Assembly: GCA_963921335.3 (NCBI GenBank)
Contig: CAWUFC020000001.1
Location: 1,860,001-1,924,000 of the forward strand
Direction: 5' to 3'
Length of the DNA stretch: 64,000 nucleotides
From: CAWUFC02 sp963921335
GTDB taxonomy: Bacteria > Pseudomonadota > Gammaproteobacteria > Pseudomonadales > Halieaceae
Part shown: positions 62,275 through 64,000 of the stretch, piece by piece
Position numbering within the stretch: position 1 is the first letter of the stretch
How the letters are laid out: each line of letters opens with the position of its first letter
Notes under the pieces: model-generated
Database searches by the model: none
The model's input: only the letters and a program-made list of their open reading frames with translations
What the model was told of the DNA's origin: nothing
Made by a program: the position numbers and the translations under genes

Positions 62275-63863
62275 TAGGTGTTGCCCAGGTCATCGGTGAT
62301 GACCTCAGCGATACCGTCGATACTGGGTAGCTGAAAGTTCTCCGTGAGTATGCGAGCGTTGAAGTTCCAATCATCCGGTAAATCTAACACTCGCCCCAGG
62401 AACTGCAGATCGACCAACAGCTGGTTGGGATCATTCTGTTGGGTAAACGACTGCATCATGTAGCGCGTGCCGTCGGGGTCCGTCAACTCGTAGACCTGGC
62501 GGCCAGCCACGTAGAAAAAGATGGTGCTGCGGCTGACCCGATTGACTTGGTAGCGGCCGCTTTCAGCATTACCATCCCCCGCGATGTCGACACTTGCCGC
62601 CAGGAACATGGGTATTTCGCCAAAAGTCTCTAGTACAGGGTCTTCTTCGCTCTCAAGTGTGTTTTGTATGCCATCCAGTACCCAAAAACGGGGTCCATTC
62701 AGTGCAGCCGCGACCGCGTCATTGTCTTGGGCAATTGAGATTGGGTCCAGTGCGTCCCATTGGTTCTGAGGGCATGTTCCCAGCCCCATAGAGTTATATA
62801 CATCCGCCAAGGGCCTGCCCTCATCAAAATTGACTAGCAGTACTTCGCAGTAGCGGAAATTGTAGAGCGGCCCAGAGACGGGTGCCGCGATTATTTCACT
62901 GGGCACCTCGGTGGCATAGACGTTGGTGTTTTCAATGCCTGCGTTCTTATGAGCCAGCGCATCTGGTGATTCGGGGTTAAGTGCAAAGATGTTTAGGAAG
63001 GCATCGCGGCTGGCATACCGCACAATGGCAGCTCGGTCCCAATCTGATGGCTCATTACTCAGGACAATGTCGACGTCCATGGTCAGGCTGGGCAGTGAAC
63101 TATAAGCGGCCAGCTGAGGCAGGATTAACGCGCCATAAATTTCGTCCGCTTCGCGACCGGTAAGATCTGTTTCTCGACCGTCTTCATATTCAGCCTGTTC
63201 TTTATATTCAATCAGGTTGACCATCCAGAAAGGACTGGGGGAATCACTCACGAGCATGTTAATGATATTGCTGGCTTCAGGAGGGGGTTCGATGCCAGGT
63301 GGAATCCCAAGCAACAGGCGAATCCGTGTTTCATCAATGCCCTGCAGCCTGGGGTCGAAGAAGCTACCGCCGGGTTCTAAACCAAGTTTGTCCTCAACGC
63401 CCAAAACCCAGGTGACGTCATCGCTGGCCAGGTAGAGAAGTTCCATGGCCTCGGTAAAAACGGGTCTTCTAATGGCTTCAAGTAAGGCGTTAATGTTAGG
63501 AAATCTCACAACACGAGCTTCGCTCATAGGGCGTTCCCCTAGCATCTGAGCGAAGGCGGTGCTGGCAAGTTGCTCGCTGCCTCCAACACTTTCCCATAAG
63601 GACGAGAGCAGATCCTCGTACTCTGCAAAGCTTCCGGCATCGCTAACCGATATCGTTTGCACTAGCACGACAGGGCTCGAATGGTCCTGGTAGTCGAGAA
63701 GGGCTTGCATGCCTCGCTGCGTGAACATGTCACGGGCGCTGCCAAACTGTTCAAACAGGCGCTGAGATTCAGTAGCGGGTGATTCTAGTGAGCCACCGTC
63801 ATCATCACTGCAAGCAATGAGGGTGACTGCCAGCAGAGCACTGACAAGTAATCGTAGTGACAT
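62259..63863 (-). CDS. Lipoprotein of unknown function with dimeric-barrel-like N-terminal parts
   Basis: A 534-residue lipoprotein with lipobox LIAC (Cys18) starting at ATG 63863; an upstream in-frame start at 63890 is rejected. The segments VRFPNINALLEAIRRPVF and FWMVNLIEYKEQAEYEDG... IVLSNEPSDWDRAAIVRYASRDAFLNI resemble DUF1330-like dimeric alpha-beta barrels. The C-terminal part (YCEVLLVNFDEG, LGTCPQNQWDALDPISIA, LNGPRFWVLDGI) recurs in uncharacterised marine proteins as far as I recall but has no name I can give. It converges on the RND permease gene. No function is inferred. Confidence 0.82.
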   Translation of the reverse strand: MSLRLLVSALLAVTLIACSDDDGGSLESPATESQRLFEQFGSARDMFTQRGMQALLDYQDHSSPVVLVQTISVSDAGSFAEYEDLLSSLWESVGGSEQLASTAFAQMLGERPMSEARVVRFPNINALLEAIRRPVFTEAMELLYLASDDVTWVLGVEDKLGLEPGGSFFDPRLQGIDETRIRLLLGIPPGIEPPPEASNIINMLVSDSPSPFWMVNLIEYKEQAEYEDGRETDLTGREADEIYGALILPQLAAYSSLPSLTMDVDIVLSNEPSDWDRAAIVRYASRDAFLNIFALNPESPDALAHKNAGIENTNVYATEVPSEIIAAPVSGPLYNFRYCEVLLVNFDEGRPLADVYNSMGLGTCPQNQWDALDPISIAQDNDAVAAALNGPRFWVLDGIQNTLESEEDPVLETFGEIPMFLAASVDIAGDGNAESGRYQVNRVSRSTIFFYVAGRQVYELTDPDGTRYMMQSFTQQNDPNQLLVDLQFLGRVLDLPDDWNFNARILTENFQLPSIDGIAEVITDDLGNTYQRVP

Positions 63864-63902
63864 AGGAATTACCTTGGTTAGCTTCGTCAAGCTTAGCCGG
63901 TT

Positions 63903-63928
63903 ATCACGATAGCGGCCACTATCGTGAT
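63903..63928. promoter_or_regulatory. Perfect inverted repeat, operator or terminator
   Basis: ATCACGATAG-CGGCCA-CTATCGTGAT, a perfect 10-6-10 dyad, lies 39 bases before the lipoprotein start and 14 bases after the stop of the gene that enters from the right. It could be the terminator of that gene (no T run) or an operator of the lipoprotein gene. Confidence 0.55.
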
Positions 63929-63942
63929 GATGCAGAAAATTG

Positions 63943-63999
63943 TCAGTAGAGTAAGTCGTGGACGATGCGCTTGAGGTGCTTAATATAGGTGCGAGCAGC
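63943..63999 (-). CDS. C-terminal end of a gene entering from the right
   Basis: On the minus strand, 18 codons in frame end in TGA at 63943, with the tail AARTYIKHLKRIVHDLLY. The rest lies beyond the window, so no family can be given; basic helix content is all that can be seen. A hairpin follows the stop, as for a real gene end. Confidence 0.4.
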   Translation of the reverse strand, partial: AARTYIKHLKRIVHDLLY

Positions 64000-64000
64000 G

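Overview
The window looks like the chromosome of a free-living, probably marine, Gram-negative bacterium. It has TonB-dependent uptake, two RND efflux pumps, many lipoproteins with lipobox signals and GTG/TTG starts. Protein content (DUF3604 lipoproteins, Rieske/P450 oxygenases, SDRs, acyl-CoA ligases, LLM oxidoreductases) is typical of steroid-, terpenoid- or hydrocarbon-using Gammaproteobacteria such as the Halieaceae/Cellvibrionales; this taxonomic guess is inference. Genes are very densely packed, no gene-free stretch exceeds about 300 bases, and I see no tRNA, rRNA, transposase, phage gene or CRISPR array.

Layout. 1-1115: the end of a DUF3604 gene. 1175-9084: a TetR - alpha/beta hydrolase - PQQ/heme c dehydrogenase operon facing an RND adaptor and permease, with inverted-repeat operators between them. 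9150-15984: two deazaflavin-type nitroreductase-fold proteins, a CoA ligase, an epimerase, a class V aminotransferase, two related SDRs and a VOC protein. 16073-25068: a forward run of TIM-barrel protein, DUF3604 (frameshifted), Fe-alcohol dehydrogenase, cytochrome P450, Rieske oxygenase, CoA ligase (amber stop) and LLM oxidoreductase. 25080-32733: TetR, TonB receptor, carboxymuconolactone decarboxylase-like protein, sterol-desaturase-like protein, then a beta-hydroxyacid dehydrogenase - aldehyde dehydrogenase - SDR operon. 32856-37496: two tandem DUF3604 lipoproteins (the second frameshifted) and an SDR. 37528-43947: SDRs, a membrane protein, a MarR regulator, an internally duplicated 440-residue protein of unknown function and an old-yellow-enzyme reductase. 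44046-51554: a TetR - VOC - NTF2-like operon facing an acyl-CoA dehydrogenase - phosphotransferase - SDR (amber stop) - SDR - CoA ligase operon that resembles the lva (4-hydroxyacyl-CoA) module. 51544-62274: a ketosteroid-dehydrogenase-like flavoprotein, a broken LLM gene, a second phosphotransferase, a molybdopterin oxidoreductase and a second RND pump. 62259-64000: a lipoprotein and the end of another gene.

Together the genes read as a catabolic island for a hydrophobic cyclic or branched compound. Import would be by the TonB receptor. P450, Rieske oxygenase, Fe-ADH, ALDH and SDRs would oxidise it, CoA ligases would activate it, and the acyl-CoA dehydrogenase/kinase pair, old-yellow enzyme and KstD-like flavoprotein would carry out later steps, with efflux for toxic intermediates. 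Each block carries its own TetR or MarR regulator with a visible inverted repeat.

Five genes are interrupted by a single change: two indels in G runs and three in-frame stops. This is high for one window and points either to base-level sequence errors or to a decaying accessory region.
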